Source of the DNA: Nitrosomonas sp.
Lineage (GTDB): Bacteria; Pseudomonadota; Gammaproteobacteria; Burkholderiales; Nitrosomonadaceae
NCBI GenBank assembly: GCA_021774205.1
Contig: JAJFJI010000056.1
Coordinates: 1 to 8,654, forward strand
Length of the DNA stretch: 8,654 nucleotides
Direction: 5' to 3'
Shown: positions 1 through 6,937 of the stretch, piece after piece
How the letters are laid out: each line of letters opens with the position of its first letter
How positions within the stretch are numbered: the stretch's first letter is position 1
Notes under the pieces: generated by a model
The model's database searches: none
The model's input: only the letters and a program-made list of their open reading frames with translations
Told to the model about the DNA's origin: nothing
Position numbers and translations under genes: made by a program

Positions 1-99
1 CCGTGGAGCCCAACCTTTTTTTTTGTGATCAAGATTCCATACTTCAAGTTTGTCACACGTCGAAGCCAGCTCTTCATCCGTCCACTTTTTCATACTCAT
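1..99 (-). CDS. N-terminal fragment of an unidentified small protein (runs off left edge)
   Basis: Thirty-three codons are visible, beginning MSMKKWTDEELASTCDKLEV and ending GWAPR at the window edge. The ATG at 99-97 is preferred because AAGGA (113-109) sits 9 bases upstream; the second ATG (93-91) would be 15 bases from it. The visible part is hydrophilic, has no signal peptide, and carries an acidic DEEL stretch followed by a basic KKK-GW segment. The KKK codons form a run of nine A (complement of 16-24), a possible slippage site. The product cannot be named from so little. The DEEL...W pattern faintly recalls the start of pterin-4a-carbinolamine dehydratases, but this is no more than a guess. 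The gene lies downstream of the porin on the same strand but is separated from it by a strong terminator, so it is probably its own transcription unit. Confidence 0.6.
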   Translation of the reverse strand, partial: MSMKKWTDEELASTCDKLEVWNLDHKKKGWAPR

Positions 100-166
100 A
101 ACGCCACTTCCTTACTAAAAAATTTTTAAGCTCTAAATTTAAAATATTCAAAAAATATTAGTATTG

Positions 167-195
167 ACTCTACGTGACAGACTGAATCAGGTCAA
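167..195 (-). promoter_or_regulatory. Possible sigma-70 promoter for the left-edge gene
   Basis: On the minus strand TTGACC (195-190) is followed after 17 bases by TAGAGT (172-167). The -35 is good (5/6) and the -10 is moderate (4/6). It lies about 70 bases upstream of the start at 99, with a very AT-rich leader between. The rest of 100-249 shows no gene. Confidence 0.3.
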
Positions 196-249
196 ATGCA
201 TATTTACTACATTCCTCATTTTTTTTACATTAATCCAATATCATTGGCC

Positions 250-281
250 AAAAAAAAGGGCATCAACCGATGCCCTTTTTT
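250..281 (-). terminator. Intrinsic terminator of the porin gene (symmetrical)
   Basis: A perfect 7-bp stem, GGGCATC (258-264) and GATGCCC (269-275), closes a 4-base loop. It has eight A on the left (250-257) and six T on the right (276-281), so it gives a U-tract in both directions. It begins 15 bases after the porin stop codon and would end porin mRNA before the left-edge gene. No gene approaches from the left, so its use on the plus strand is unclear. Confidence 0.9.
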
Positions 282-296
282 ACCATCAAATATCGA

Positions 297-1487
297 TTAG
301 AAATTGTGACGCAAACCTACAGTATAGGTACTACGATCACTATCCACGACGCCAGGCGTATGGTTATCAACATCAACATGCTGATAACCGCCAAACAGGC
401 TTGAGCGACGGCTCAGTTGATGAATTGCACCAACGGTAAAGCTCTTAGCATCTTTACCTGCTACAGTACCCGTAAGTTTTTTTGCATGTGTCATACCACC
501 TTGTGCTACCAGCGTAGTATTCCCAATGGAATATTCTGCGCCCGCAAACCAGACATTACCATCACCGTTGGCATTCATTGCAGAATTACATTGCCCACGG
601 CCACTGCCGTTTGTGGTGTCAGTAACGGAACCTAAAGCAGCTGCATTAGTACAAGTTGCCGCACCTACTGCATTATTAATGTTTTCATACTGGCCACTTA
701 AGCGAAAATCCCCAACGGCCCAGGAAGCACCGCCACGCCAAACTTCTTCATCATCGAAAACTCCAAATTGTTTTTGGGAATCGCTGATGTTATCGCGGGA
801 ATATCCGCCGAACACGTCGAAATCATGTATATCATATTGCATATTGTATTTACCAGCGATCTGGAAATCCCACTCACCACTATTACCACCGGCATTTGCG
901 GGATCACCATTTCCAGTCACAGGATCCAACCTGTTTGCATCACTCGGCATTAACAATCCTACAAAAGAAAAGCCTTCTACCACTGGCGAGTCATAGCGGG
1001 CCGCATTGTCAACAAAACCCACCGCACCAGCACCATAACCATTAGCAGACGAAACCATGGTGCCACCACTACCACCCGCCTGTAAACTGGTGTTAGAAAA
1101 CCGATCAATAGTCATACCGCCGGCAAAATCCTTGAAGGGCGATTGCACACGACCTAATTTCACTTCACCCCAATGATCATTAGCAAGTCCAACCCAACGC
1201 TCACGAGCAAAACCGATGTCACCACTGCCGGTATTTAAACCATATCCGATGTGTGCCTTTGCTTTTAATCCACCACCCAAGTGCTCAGTGATTTGCATAC
1301 CAAACCTCGAACGACCCGCATCATCGCCAATATCAGACTGAGCACCGCCGGAAATATTATCAATGTCAACCGTGCTATATTCAGACTGCACACTACCAAA
1401 CAAGGTAACGTTTGTTCCATCCGCCAAGGCAGCCATCGGAGCTGCAAGCGCACCGGCTACCGCCAACGAAATAAGTTTCTTCTTCAT
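297..1487 (-). CDS. General outer-membrane porin (Gram-negative porin, Porin_4-like)
   Basis: A 396-residue protein with a classic signal peptide: MKKK, a hydrophobic stretch, then ALA before DGTNVTLFGS (cleavage about 22/23). The mature part alternates short polar/aromatic strands with Gly/Asn-rich loops and ends YTVGLRHNF; a C-terminal Phe is the usual outer-membrane barrel insertion signal. LGRVQSPFKD (111-120) followed by a Gly/Ser/Thr-rich stretch fits the strand before the pore-constricting loop 3 of trimeric porins. Length suits a 16-strand porin, which would allow passive diffusion of small hydrophilic, often anionic, solutes. Cys279 and Cys300 bracket a putative outer loop. The open frame extends 26 codons upstream, but ATG at 1487-1485 is chosen because it starts the signal peptide and has GGAG (1500-1497) 9 bases upstream. 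Ion preference cannot be read from the sequence. Confidence 0.93.
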   Translation of the reverse strand: MKKKLISLAVAGALAAPMAALADGTNVTLFGSVQSEYSTVDIDNISGGAQSDIGDDAGRSRFGMQITEHLGGGLKAKAHIGYGLNTGSGDIGFARERWVGLANDHWGEVKLGRVQSPFKDFAGGMTIDRFSNTSLQAGGSGGTMVSSANGYGAGAVGFVDNAARYDSPVVEGFSFVGLLMPSDANRLDPVTGNGDPANAGGNSGEWDFQIAGKYNMQYDIHDFDVFGGYSRDNISDSQKQFGVFDDEEVWRGGASWAVGDFRLSGQYENINNAVGAATCTNAAALGSVTDTTNGSGRGQCNSAMNANGDGNVWFAGAEYSIGNTTLVAQGGMTHAKKLTGTVAGKDAKSFTVGAIHQLSRRSSLFGGYQHVDVDNHTPGVVDSDRSTYTVGLRHNF

Positions 1488-1626
1488 ATGGAAGTTCTCC
1501 TTTAATATTAAATCGACTGGGGTCATCAAACTCAGCCTACTACACTCCGGTGGAATGCACCCCACTATTCAGATGCTGACCTTCCGAACCAGAAGGGTTA
1601 GCTAAATTGTGCCCAACCCTCATGCA
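1488..1626 (-). other. Long structured 5' leader of the porin mRNA
   Basis: If transcription starts from the candidate promoter at 1633-1661, the porin leader is about 139 bases. It contains several possible helices: 1595-1599 with 1615-1619 (GGGTT/AACCC), 1580-1584 with 1592-1596 (CCTTC/GAAGG), 1543-1548 with 1552-1557, and an enclosing TGGGGT/ACCCCA pair (1518-1523 with 1559-1564). The first two share bases 1595-1596 and exclude each other. The ribosome site (GGAG, 1500-1497) stays outside these helices. Porin leaders are common targets of small regulatory RNAs; regulation here is inference only. Confidence 0.35.
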
Positions 1627-1632
1627 CGCTGC

Positions 1633-1661
1633 AAGATAAATCAGTGATTTTCCAGTAACAA
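1633..1661 (-). promoter_or_regulatory. Candidate sigma-70 promoter of the porin gene
   Basis: On the minus strand TTGTTA (1661-1656) and TATCTT (1638-1633) are separated by exactly 17 bases. Each box matches the consensus at four of six positions. It lies in the gap between recQ and the porin, just downstream of a small hairpin (1669-1687), which fits a separate porin transcription unit. Confidence 0.4.
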
Positions 1662-1668
1662 TAATGAT

Positions 1669-1687
1669 TTGTGTTGTAAAAACACAA
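1669..1687 (-). terminator. Weak hairpin after recQ, possible terminator
   Basis: TTGTGTT (1669-1675) and AACACAA (1681-1687) form a 7-bp AT-rich stem with a 5-base loop, 63 bases beyond the recQ stop on the minus strand. It is not followed by a real U-tract, so termination here would be inefficient or Rho-assisted. It could equally be a binding site next to the porin promoter. Confidence 0.25.
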
Positions 1688-1750
1688 CATTCATACCAAT
1701 TAAGCGTTGTTTTTTTACCTTTACCATCCTTTTGCACGTTGATATCGAAA

Positions 1751-3553
1751 CTAATTGTCCCGAAGAATTTCAATCAAATCTTCACCGTATCTCTCCATTT
1801 TATACGTACCAACGCCAGACACTAAGCGCAATTCACCTTCTGTCTGCGGACAAATGCGCACCAGCTCTTTCAAAGTTGCATCATGAAATACAACATAAGC
1901 TGGAACACCATGCACTTTGGCAATATCGGTTCGCCATGCGCGCAAACGCGACCACAGATCATGTGCAGCTGGATCAAGTGTTAATGAGTCGTCTTGATGT
2001 GGTGGTCCCTTTGAGACCCGCTGAAATTCAGGTTGCTGCCGCAATAAAATGGTTTGCTGGCCTTTTAGTACAGCACGACTGGATTCAGCGAGCAACAATG
2101 AACCATGACCCTCACTATCTGAAATAAAAAACCCAAGGGCTACTAATTGTCGAAATACTGCGCGCCATGTATTTCCCTCCAAATCCTTTCCAATACCGAA
2201 GGTACTGACTTTTTCATGACCCCATTGCCGAACGCGTTCGGTCTTGTTACCTCGCAACACATCAATTAAATGACCAGCGCCAAAACGCTGGCCAGTGCGA
2301 TAAGCACATGACAGTGCTTTTTGCGCAACAACTGTCCCATCCCAAACAACCGGTGGATTAAGACATACATCACAATTACCACATGCAATATCCGCGGCAG
2401 TTTCGTCAAAATAATGTAATAAACGCAAACGTCGGCATGTAGTCGCCTCACATAAGGCAAGCAATGCATCGAGTTTTGTTGCGGCGACATGTTTAAATTT
2501 ATCAAGCGCTTCTGAATTATCGATCATGCGCCGTTGCTGCACCACATCACCCAGACCATACGCCATCCAGGCCGTTGCTGCCTGACCATCACGCCCAGCA
2601 CGCCCTGTTTCTTGGTAATAGCCTTCAATACTCTTGGGCAAATCAAGATGCGCCACAAATCGCACATCTGGTTTATCAATTCCCATACCAAAAGCAATGG
2701 TCGCGACCATTACGATACCCTCTTCACGCAAAAATCTTTCCTGATTATCGCGACGTATCTGCGCACTCATTCCGGCATGATACGGAATGGCGCACACACC
2801 CTTATTTTTTAACCAAGCGGCTGTTTCCTCAACTTTCTTGCGCGACAAACAATAAACAATCCCTGCATCCCCTTCGTGTTCGGCACAAATAAAATCAAGT
2901 AACTGACTCTTGCCATTTGTTTTATCGATAATCTGATAGCGTATATTTGGCCGATCAAAACTGGAAATGAAAAGCTTCGCGCCGTCAAGACCAAGGCGCT
3001 CAACAATCTCTTTACGCGTTACGGTATCCGCAGTCGCCGTCAAAGCAATACGCGGCACACTAGGAAAGCTTTCATGCAGAATCGAAAGCTTAATATATTC
3101 CGGGCGAAAATCATGACCCCACTGCGACACACAATGCGCCTCATCTATTGCAAATAACGCAAGCGGGGTGCGCGCCATTAGATCCAGAAAACGTGGCGTT
3201 AACAATCGCTCCGGCGCGACATAAAGCAGGTCGTACTTTCCTGTAAGCAGGTCACCTTCAACGGCTGCGGCTTCTGCTTGAGACAAGGAAGAGTTCAAAA
3301 ATGCAGCGCGCACACCAATTTCATGCAGTGCCGCAACCTGGTTGTGCATCAATGCAATCAGCGGTGAAACCACGACAGCGACACCCTCACGCATTAATGC
3401 AGGAATTTGATAGCACAGGGACTTGCCGCCACCTGTTGGCATCAATACCAAGCAATCCTGCCCCCCGGCAACATGTGAAATTACCTTGGCCTGCAATCCA
3501 CGAAATGCGGCGTAACCAAAAATATCTTTGAGGATATCGAGTGCGCGGCGCAT
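1751..3553 (-). CDS. recQ: ATP-dependent 3'-5' DNA helicase RecQ
   Basis: A 600-residue protein, full length for bacterial RecQ (about 600-610). It unwinds DNA in the RecF recombination pathway and at stalled forks. Domains in order: helicase lobe 1 with Walker A MPTGGGKS (38-45), DEAH (137-140) followed by CVSQWGHDFRPEY, and the LTATAD motif (171-176); lobe 2 with YCLSRKK (234-240), FGMGIDKPDVR (288-298) and QETGRAGRDG (314-323). The zinc site has Cys373, Cys391, Cys394 and Cys397. An RQC winged helix (about 405-500) and a C-terminal HRDC domain (about 533-597) follow. All key residues are present. The ATG is fixed by an in-frame TAA directly before it (3556-3554). No clear Shine-Dalgarno sequence precedes it, so translation may be weak. 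It lies 83 bases behind the DASS transporter gene on the same strand with no terminator seen between, so co-transcription is possible. Confidence 0.97.
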   Translation of the reverse strand: MRRALDILKDIFGYAAFRGLQAKVISHVAGGQDCLVLMPTGGGKSLCYQIPALMREGVAVVVSPLIALMHNQVAALHEIGVRAAFLNSSLSQAEAAAVEGDLLTGKYDLLYVAPERLLTPRFLDLMARTPLALFAIDEAHCVSQWGHDFRPEYIKLSILHESFPSVPRIALTATADTVTRKEIVERLGLDGAKLFISSFDRPNIRYQIIDKTNGKSQLLDFICAEHEGDAGIVYCLSRKKVEETAAWLKNKGVCAIPYHAGMSAQIRRDNQERFLREEGIVMVATIAFGMGIDKPDVRFVAHLDLPKSIEGYYQETGRAGRDGQAATAWMAYGLGDVVQQRRMIDNSEALDKFKHVAATKLDALLALCEATTCRRLRLLHYFDETAADIACGNCDVCLNPPVVWDGTVVAQKALSCAYRTGQRFGAGHLIDVLRGNKTERVRQWGHEKVSTFGIGKDLEGNTWRAVFRQLVALGFFISDSEGHGSLLLAESSRAVLKGQQTILLRQQPEFQRVSKGPPHQDDSLTLDPAAHDLWSRLRAWRTDIAKVHGVPAYVVFHDATLKELVRICPQTEGELRLVSGVGTYKMERYGEDLIEILRDN

Positions 3554-3636
3554 TTAAGGCTAGCTGAAAACTGTACTTACCATTAATTGCCAACTAACCT
3601 GGCATGGCTTTGTTTGGTCGGATATATCATAAATCT

Positions 3637-5085
3637 TTACCCAAATACCACGGGAACCAAAACATAGGATAAAACCGTAACAACACCGATCGCAACAAGA
3701 TTTAATTTAAAGCCTGCACTTGCCATCTGAGAAATGGTTACGCTTCCAGTTGCATAAACAACGGCGTTGGGCGCAGTTGCGACCGGCAGCATAAATGCAC
3801 AGCTTGCAGCAAGTGCAGTTGGCGCAAACAATAGCATGGGATCCATGCTGCCTGTTACTGCCAACGCGCCAAGAATAGGCAATAAAGTTGCTGTGGTCGC
3901 AGTATTGCTAGTAAGTTCCGTCAAAAAAATAACCAACGAAACAAGCCCGAATAGTAAAAAAATTAATTCCAGATCGGTAAAACCTGACAAACCTGCGCCA
4001 ATCCAGACAGCAAGCCCCGTATTCTTAATTGCAGCCGCTAAGCTTAATCCGCCACCAAATAACAGCAGCACACCCCAAGGTATCTTGTTGGCACTTTCCC
4101 AATCCAACAGGGCGGTTCCTTTTTCCTGAGCATGTCCAGATGGGATAAAAAACATAATTACCGCCCCACCAACAGCAATCATGGCATCATTCAACCATAG
4201 CAGAATATCAAAATGCTGCTGAATTGGAACACGCAAAATCCATGAAATAGCAACCAGCAGAAAAACGGCCGTAACGCGCTTTTCTGGTTGCGTCAGTGTT
4301 CCCAGTTTGTCTAATTCGCTGGTAATTACTTGCCTGGAAATATGCATTCCACACATATCAAGCGGGTAAGCCCATTTTGTAAGTACCCACCAAGCGGAAC
4401 ACACCATCACCACGACAACCGGAATACCAAATAACATCCAATCAAAAAAACTGATATCGATACCGTATGTTTGTTTCATATAACTGACCACAAACAAATT
4501 TGGCGGCGTACCAATAATCGTTCCAAGACCTCCAATACTGGCTGAATAAGCTATGCCTAGAATTAGGCACAAGAGAAAACCTTGGTGTTTTTGTGCGCCA
4601 TCTTTGATTATTTCACTAGCCAGAGACATGGCGATTGGAATCATCATAATGGCACTGGCGGTATTACTGATCCACATGGAAATCAATGCAGTTGCGCCCA
4701 TAAAACCAGCGATTAATGCAGCAGGGCTATCACCAACTCGAGCAAGAATATTCAGGGCAAGCCTGCGGTGCAAATTCCATCTGGACAGTCCCGTTGCAAT
4801 AATAAAACCACCAAGCAATAAAAAAATTGTCGGTGCCGCATAAGGCGCTGTACTTTCCTCCATCGTCATGACGCCAAATGCCGGAAACAACAGAACCGGC
4901 AGTAGGGATGTTACCGGAATTGGCAATACTTCTGTAGCCCACCAAGCCGCCAGTAGAAGCGCGATTCCTGCGGTATGCCATGCCGATGCTGACATATTTT
5001 CTGGCGCAGGAAGCAAAATTGTCATCGATAAAAAACCCAGGCCAATCATCAGACCTATTTTCTTTGCCAAGGAAAAAAATATCAA
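3637..5085 (-). CDS. DASS/SLC13-family sodium:anion (probably dicarboxylate) symporter
   Basis: A hydrophobic inner-membrane protein of about 482 residues with many membrane segments, the usual size for divalent-anion:Na+ symporters (VcINDY/SLC13). Two Ser-Asn-Thr motifs, which bind sodium and substrate in this family, are present: SNTAS (140-144) and SNTATTATLLPI (393-404). GTPPN (192-196) and the stretch ASCAFMLPVATAPNAVV (427-443) fit the conserved family signature as I remember it. Likely substrates are succinate, malate or fumarate; sulfate cannot be excluded. The start is uncertain. An in-frame TAA lies at 5091-5089, so the options are TTG at 5085 (keeps the KKIGLMIGLGF first helix and its basic lead-in) or ATG at 5049 (residue 13, with a weak AGG upstream). 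TTG is preferred. It is transcribed divergently from glnA and lies upstream of recQ. Confidence 0.9.
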   Translation of the reverse strand: MIFFSLAKKIGLMIGLGFLSMTILLPAPENMSASAWHTAGIALLLAAWWATEVLPIPVTSLLPVLLFPAFGVMTMEESTAPYAAPTIFLLLGGFIIATGLSRWNLHRRLALNILARVGDSPAALIAGFMGATALISMWISNTASAIMMIPIAMSLASEIIKDGAQKHQGFLLCLILGIAYSASIGGLGTIIGTPPNLFVVSYMKQTYGIDISFFDWMLFGIPVVVVMVCSAWWVLTKWAYPLDMCGMHISRQVITSELDKLGTLTQPEKRVTAVFLLVAISWILRVPIQQHFDILLWLNDAMIAVGGAVIMFFIPSGHAQEKGTALLDWESANKIPWGVLLLFGGGLSLAAAIKNTGLAVWIGAGLSGFTDLELIFLLFGLVSLVIFLTELTSNTATTATLLPILGALAVTGSMDPMLLFAPTALAASCAFMLPVATAPNAVVYATGSVTISQMASAGFKLNLVAIGVVTVLSYVLVPVVFG

Positions 5086-5117
5086 AATTTAAGCGTCCGC
5101 GTTACTGCATTATGCAT
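5082..5117 (-). CDS. Possible 11-codon upstream reading frame overlapping the symporter start
   Basis: On the minus strand ATG at 5117-5115 opens MHNAVTRTLKF and stops with TGA at 5084-5082, overlapping the proposed TTG start of the symporter by two bases (TTGA). AGGAG (5135-5131) lies 13 bases upstream, a little far for an ideal ribosome site. This could be a leader frame coupled to symporter translation. It could also be the true N-terminus separated by a frameshift, or chance. Confidence 0.2.
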   Translation of the reverse strand: MHNAVTRTLKF

Positions 5118-5215
5118 AAGTCAAGTAAGGCTCCTATGATCAATAATCTTACCGCCTGATAATACATTAATTTACGTGCGCCCTGACATGTTCAATTGAA
5201 ATATGCCATGTATTC

Positions 5216-5231
5216 AGGGTGTATCTTTGCA
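5216..5231 (+). promoter_or_regulatory. Weak sigma-54-like site upstream of glnA
   Basis: AGGGTGTATCTTTGCA keeps the GG-N10-GC spacing of sigma-54 promoters and has an exact TTGCA -12 element. The -24 element is poor: AGGGT instead of TGGCA. It would start RNA about 250 bases before glnA. Sigma-54/NtrC control of glnA is known in many proteobacteria, but no clear NtrC pair of half-sites is seen upstream here. Confidence 0.2.
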
Positions 5232-5249
5232 TAATGAACCCATACACGC

Positions 5250-5258
5250 TGTTATAAT
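5250..5258 (+). promoter_or_regulatory. Extended -10 promoter (distal glnA promoter candidate)
   Basis: TGTTATAAT is a perfect extended -10 (TGN plus TATAAT). No good -35 lies at 16-18 bases, which extended -10 promoters can do without. RNA would start near 5265 and run through about 230 bases of leader into glnA. Confidence 0.45.
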
Positions 5259-5401
5259 GTGACCTGTTTTTTTTAATACTCACACTGGAATAAATTAAGA
5301 ATTATCGCACTTAAAACTTTGCAGGCTTGGCTACACTGATTGAAGAATCCACCAGTATGGCGAGGTACCATTGCAAAAATTCCTAATGAAATGTGGCCAA
5401 A

Positions 5402-5427
5402 GATGCTTAAAATGAGATGAAAGCATC
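5402..5427 (+). other. Hairpin in the glnA leader
   Basis: GATGCTT (5402-5408) and AAGCATC (5421-5427) form a perfect 7-bp stem with a 12-base loop. No U-tract follows, so it is not a standard terminator. It lies between the two candidate glnA promoters and could be an RNA structure in the long transcript or a protein-binding inverted repeat. Confidence 0.35.
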
Positions 5428-5464
5428 ACAATTAGATAACGGTGCTGAGCCTATATACTCGTCT

Positions 5465-5470
5465 TATAAT
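5465..5470 (+). promoter_or_regulatory. Proximal -10 box of glnA
   Basis: A perfect TATAAT lies 24 bases before the glnA ATG. It would give a leader of about 18 bases that just includes the GGAG ribosome site (5484-5487). No recognisable -35 is present at 15-19 bases, so use would depend on an activator or be weak. Confidence 0.35.
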
Positions 5471-5494
5471 ATTTGTACTGTATGGAGAAAGTAA

Positions 5495-6904
5495 ATGGTA
5501 GTCACTGACGTTTTGAAAATGATTCAAGACAATGATGTAAAATTTGTTGATATGCGTTTCACGGATACCAATGGCAAAGAACAGCATGTAACCGTTCCTG
5601 CTCATGCCTTTAATGCTGACAAATTTGAAGACGGCCACCCATTTGATGGCTCATCCATCGCCGGTTGGAAGAGTATCCAATCTTCCGATATGCAACTAAT
5701 GCCAGATCCAGACACCGCGACAATGGATCCCTTTATGGAAGAAGCAACGTTACTCATAACCTGCGATGTCGTCGAACCTTCTGATGGCAAAGGATATAGC
5801 CGCGACCCACGTTCTCTAGCAAAGCGTGGTGAAATCTATCTCAAATCTACGGGTATTGGAGATATTGCTTATTTTGGTCCTGAACTTGAATTTTTTATTT
5901 TCGATTCTGTTCATTGGCATACCGATATGTCCGGATGCTCAGTCAACATTGAATCAGAGGAAGCCGCCTGGAGCTCGGTTATAAAATATGAAAGTGGAAA
6001 TATTGGCCATAGACCTAATGTAAAAGGTGGTTACTTTCCTGTCCCCCCAGTTGATTCGCTGCAAGATATTCGTTCTGCCATGTGCCTGATGCTGGAAGAA
6101 ATGGGCGTAAGCGTGGAAGTACATCATCATGAAGTTGCCACAGCCGGCCAGTGCGAAATTGGTACCCAGTTCAATAGCTTGGTGAAACGTGCCGACTGGA
6201 ATCAACTAATGAAGTATGTCATACATAATGTTGCCCACTCATACGGAAAAACGGCAACTTTCATGCCGAAACCAATCGTTGGTGATAATGGCTCAGGCAT
6301 GCATGTACACCAATCGATCTGGAAAGATGGAAAAAATCTGTTCTCCGGAAATGGTTATGCTGGCTTATCGGAAATTGCCATGCATTATATTGGCGGCATC
6401 CTAAAGCATGCCAGAGCTTTAAATGCAATAACCAATCCTAGCACCAACTCTTATAAGCGACTAGTTGCCGGTTTTGAGGCGCCTGTTAATCTTGCTTACT
6501 CAGCCAGCAATCGATCTGCCGCTGTACGCATACCTCATTGCAATAATCCAAAGGGACGACGTATTGAAGTTCGGTTTCCTGACCCTACCGCAAACCCATA
6601 TCTTGCATTCACCGCACTTATGATGGCCGGTTTAGATGGAATCCAAAACAAACTTTATCCTGGCGACCCGATGGACAAAAATCTTTATGATCTACCCCCA
6701 GAAGAAGCGGCAAAGGTCCCTAATTCATGCGATTCACTTGATCAAGCGCTGGAAGACTTAGATAAAGACCGCGACTTTCTTATCCGAGGCGGCGTTTTTT
6801 CCAATGAAATGATTGATGCCTATATTAATCTTAAAATGAAAGATGTCATGTTATTACGGTCAACAACCCATCCGGTTGAATTTGATATGTATTACAGTTT
6901 GTAG
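5495..6904 (+). CDS. glnA: Glutamine synthetase type I (GSI-beta)
   Basis: A 469-residue cytoplasmic enzyme, the normal length, that forms glutamine from glutamate, ammonia and ATP as a dodecamer. Visible landmarks (Met = 1): FDGSSIAGW with Asp51 (ammonium site); GPELEFF with metal ligands Glu130 and Glu132; HHHEVATAGQ (210-219); NGSGMHVHQS with His270; the flap GFEAP with Glu328; NRSA with Arg340; RRIEVRFPDP with Glu358. NLYDLPPEE carries Tyr398, the adenylylation site of the GSI-beta class, so GlnE/PII control is expected. The ATG has GGAG (5484-5487) 7 bases upstream. Three usually constant residues next to these motifs differ: Leu for Pro in GPELEFF, Ala for Pro before the flap (VAGFEAP), and Ser for Arg in SASNRSA. 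The sequence resembles beta-proteobacterial GlnA most. It is followed by its own terminator. Confidence 0.98.
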   Translation: MVVTDVLKMIQDNDVKFVDMRFTDTNGKEQHVTVPAHAFNADKFEDGHPFDGSSIAGWKSIQSSDMQLMPDPDTATMDPFMEEATLLITCDVVEPSDGKGYSRDPRSLAKRGEIYLKSTGIGDIAYFGPELEFFIFDSVHWHTDMSGCSVNIESEEAAWSSVIKYESGNIGHRPNVKGGYFPVPPVDSLQDIRSAMCLMLEEMGVSVEVHHHEVATAGQCEIGTQFNSLVKRADWNQLMKYVIHNVAHSYGKTATFMPKPIVGDNGSGMHVHQSIWKDGKNLFSGNGYAGLSEIAMHYIGGILKHARALNAITNPSTNSYKRLVAGFEAPVNLAYSASNRSAAVRIPHCNNPKGRRIEVRFPDPTANPYLAFTALMMAGLDGIQNKLYPGDPMDKNLYDLPPEEAAKVPNSCDSLDQALEDLDKDRDFLIRGGVFSNEMIDAYINLKMKDVMLLRSTTHPVEFDMYYSL

Positions 6905-6937
6905 CCCATGCAAGCTCCTGTGTAATATACCTAAGAT

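Larger units (their letters stand above)
5086..5494. other. 409-base divergent intergenic region (symporter / glnA)
   Basis: No convincing gene is present. Reading the plus strand it holds: TGCATTATGCA (5106-5116) overlapping TTATGCATAA (5110-5119); a 10-bp palindrome TTCAATTGAA (5191-5200); a weak sigma-54-like site (5216-5231); an extended -10 box (5250-5258) followed by an eight-T run (5267-5274); a TTTGCA/TGCAAA pair (5318-5323 and 5372-5377); a 7-bp hairpin (5402-5427); and a second TATAAT (5465-5470) next to the glnA ribosome site. For the symporter I see no clear sigma-70 promoter. Confidence 0.6.

Noticed and set aside
526..996. A 156-codon plus-strand frame opposite the porin
   Set aside because: It is the antisense of a clear porin, with Pro/Ser-rich composition expected from the reverse strand of Gly-rich loops.
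1488..1565. N-terminal extension of the porin frame by 26 codons
   Set aside because: The extension has no signal-peptide character, while MKKK at 1487 starts a textbook signal peptide with a good GGAG site.
1540..1773. A 77-codon minus-strand frame between recQ and the porin
   Set aside because: It overlaps the recQ end and the candidate porin promoter, shows no recognisable domain, and is better explained as a non-coding leader.
5358..5374. TGGC...TTGC in front of glnA as a sigma-54 promoter
   Set aside because: The GG and GC are 12 bases apart instead of 10, a spacing sigma-54 does not normally accept.
5421..5447. AGCATC...GGTGCT as an NtrC binding site
   Set aside because: The half-sites are 13 bases apart and one is imperfect; NtrC sites have only a few bases between GCAC and GTGC.
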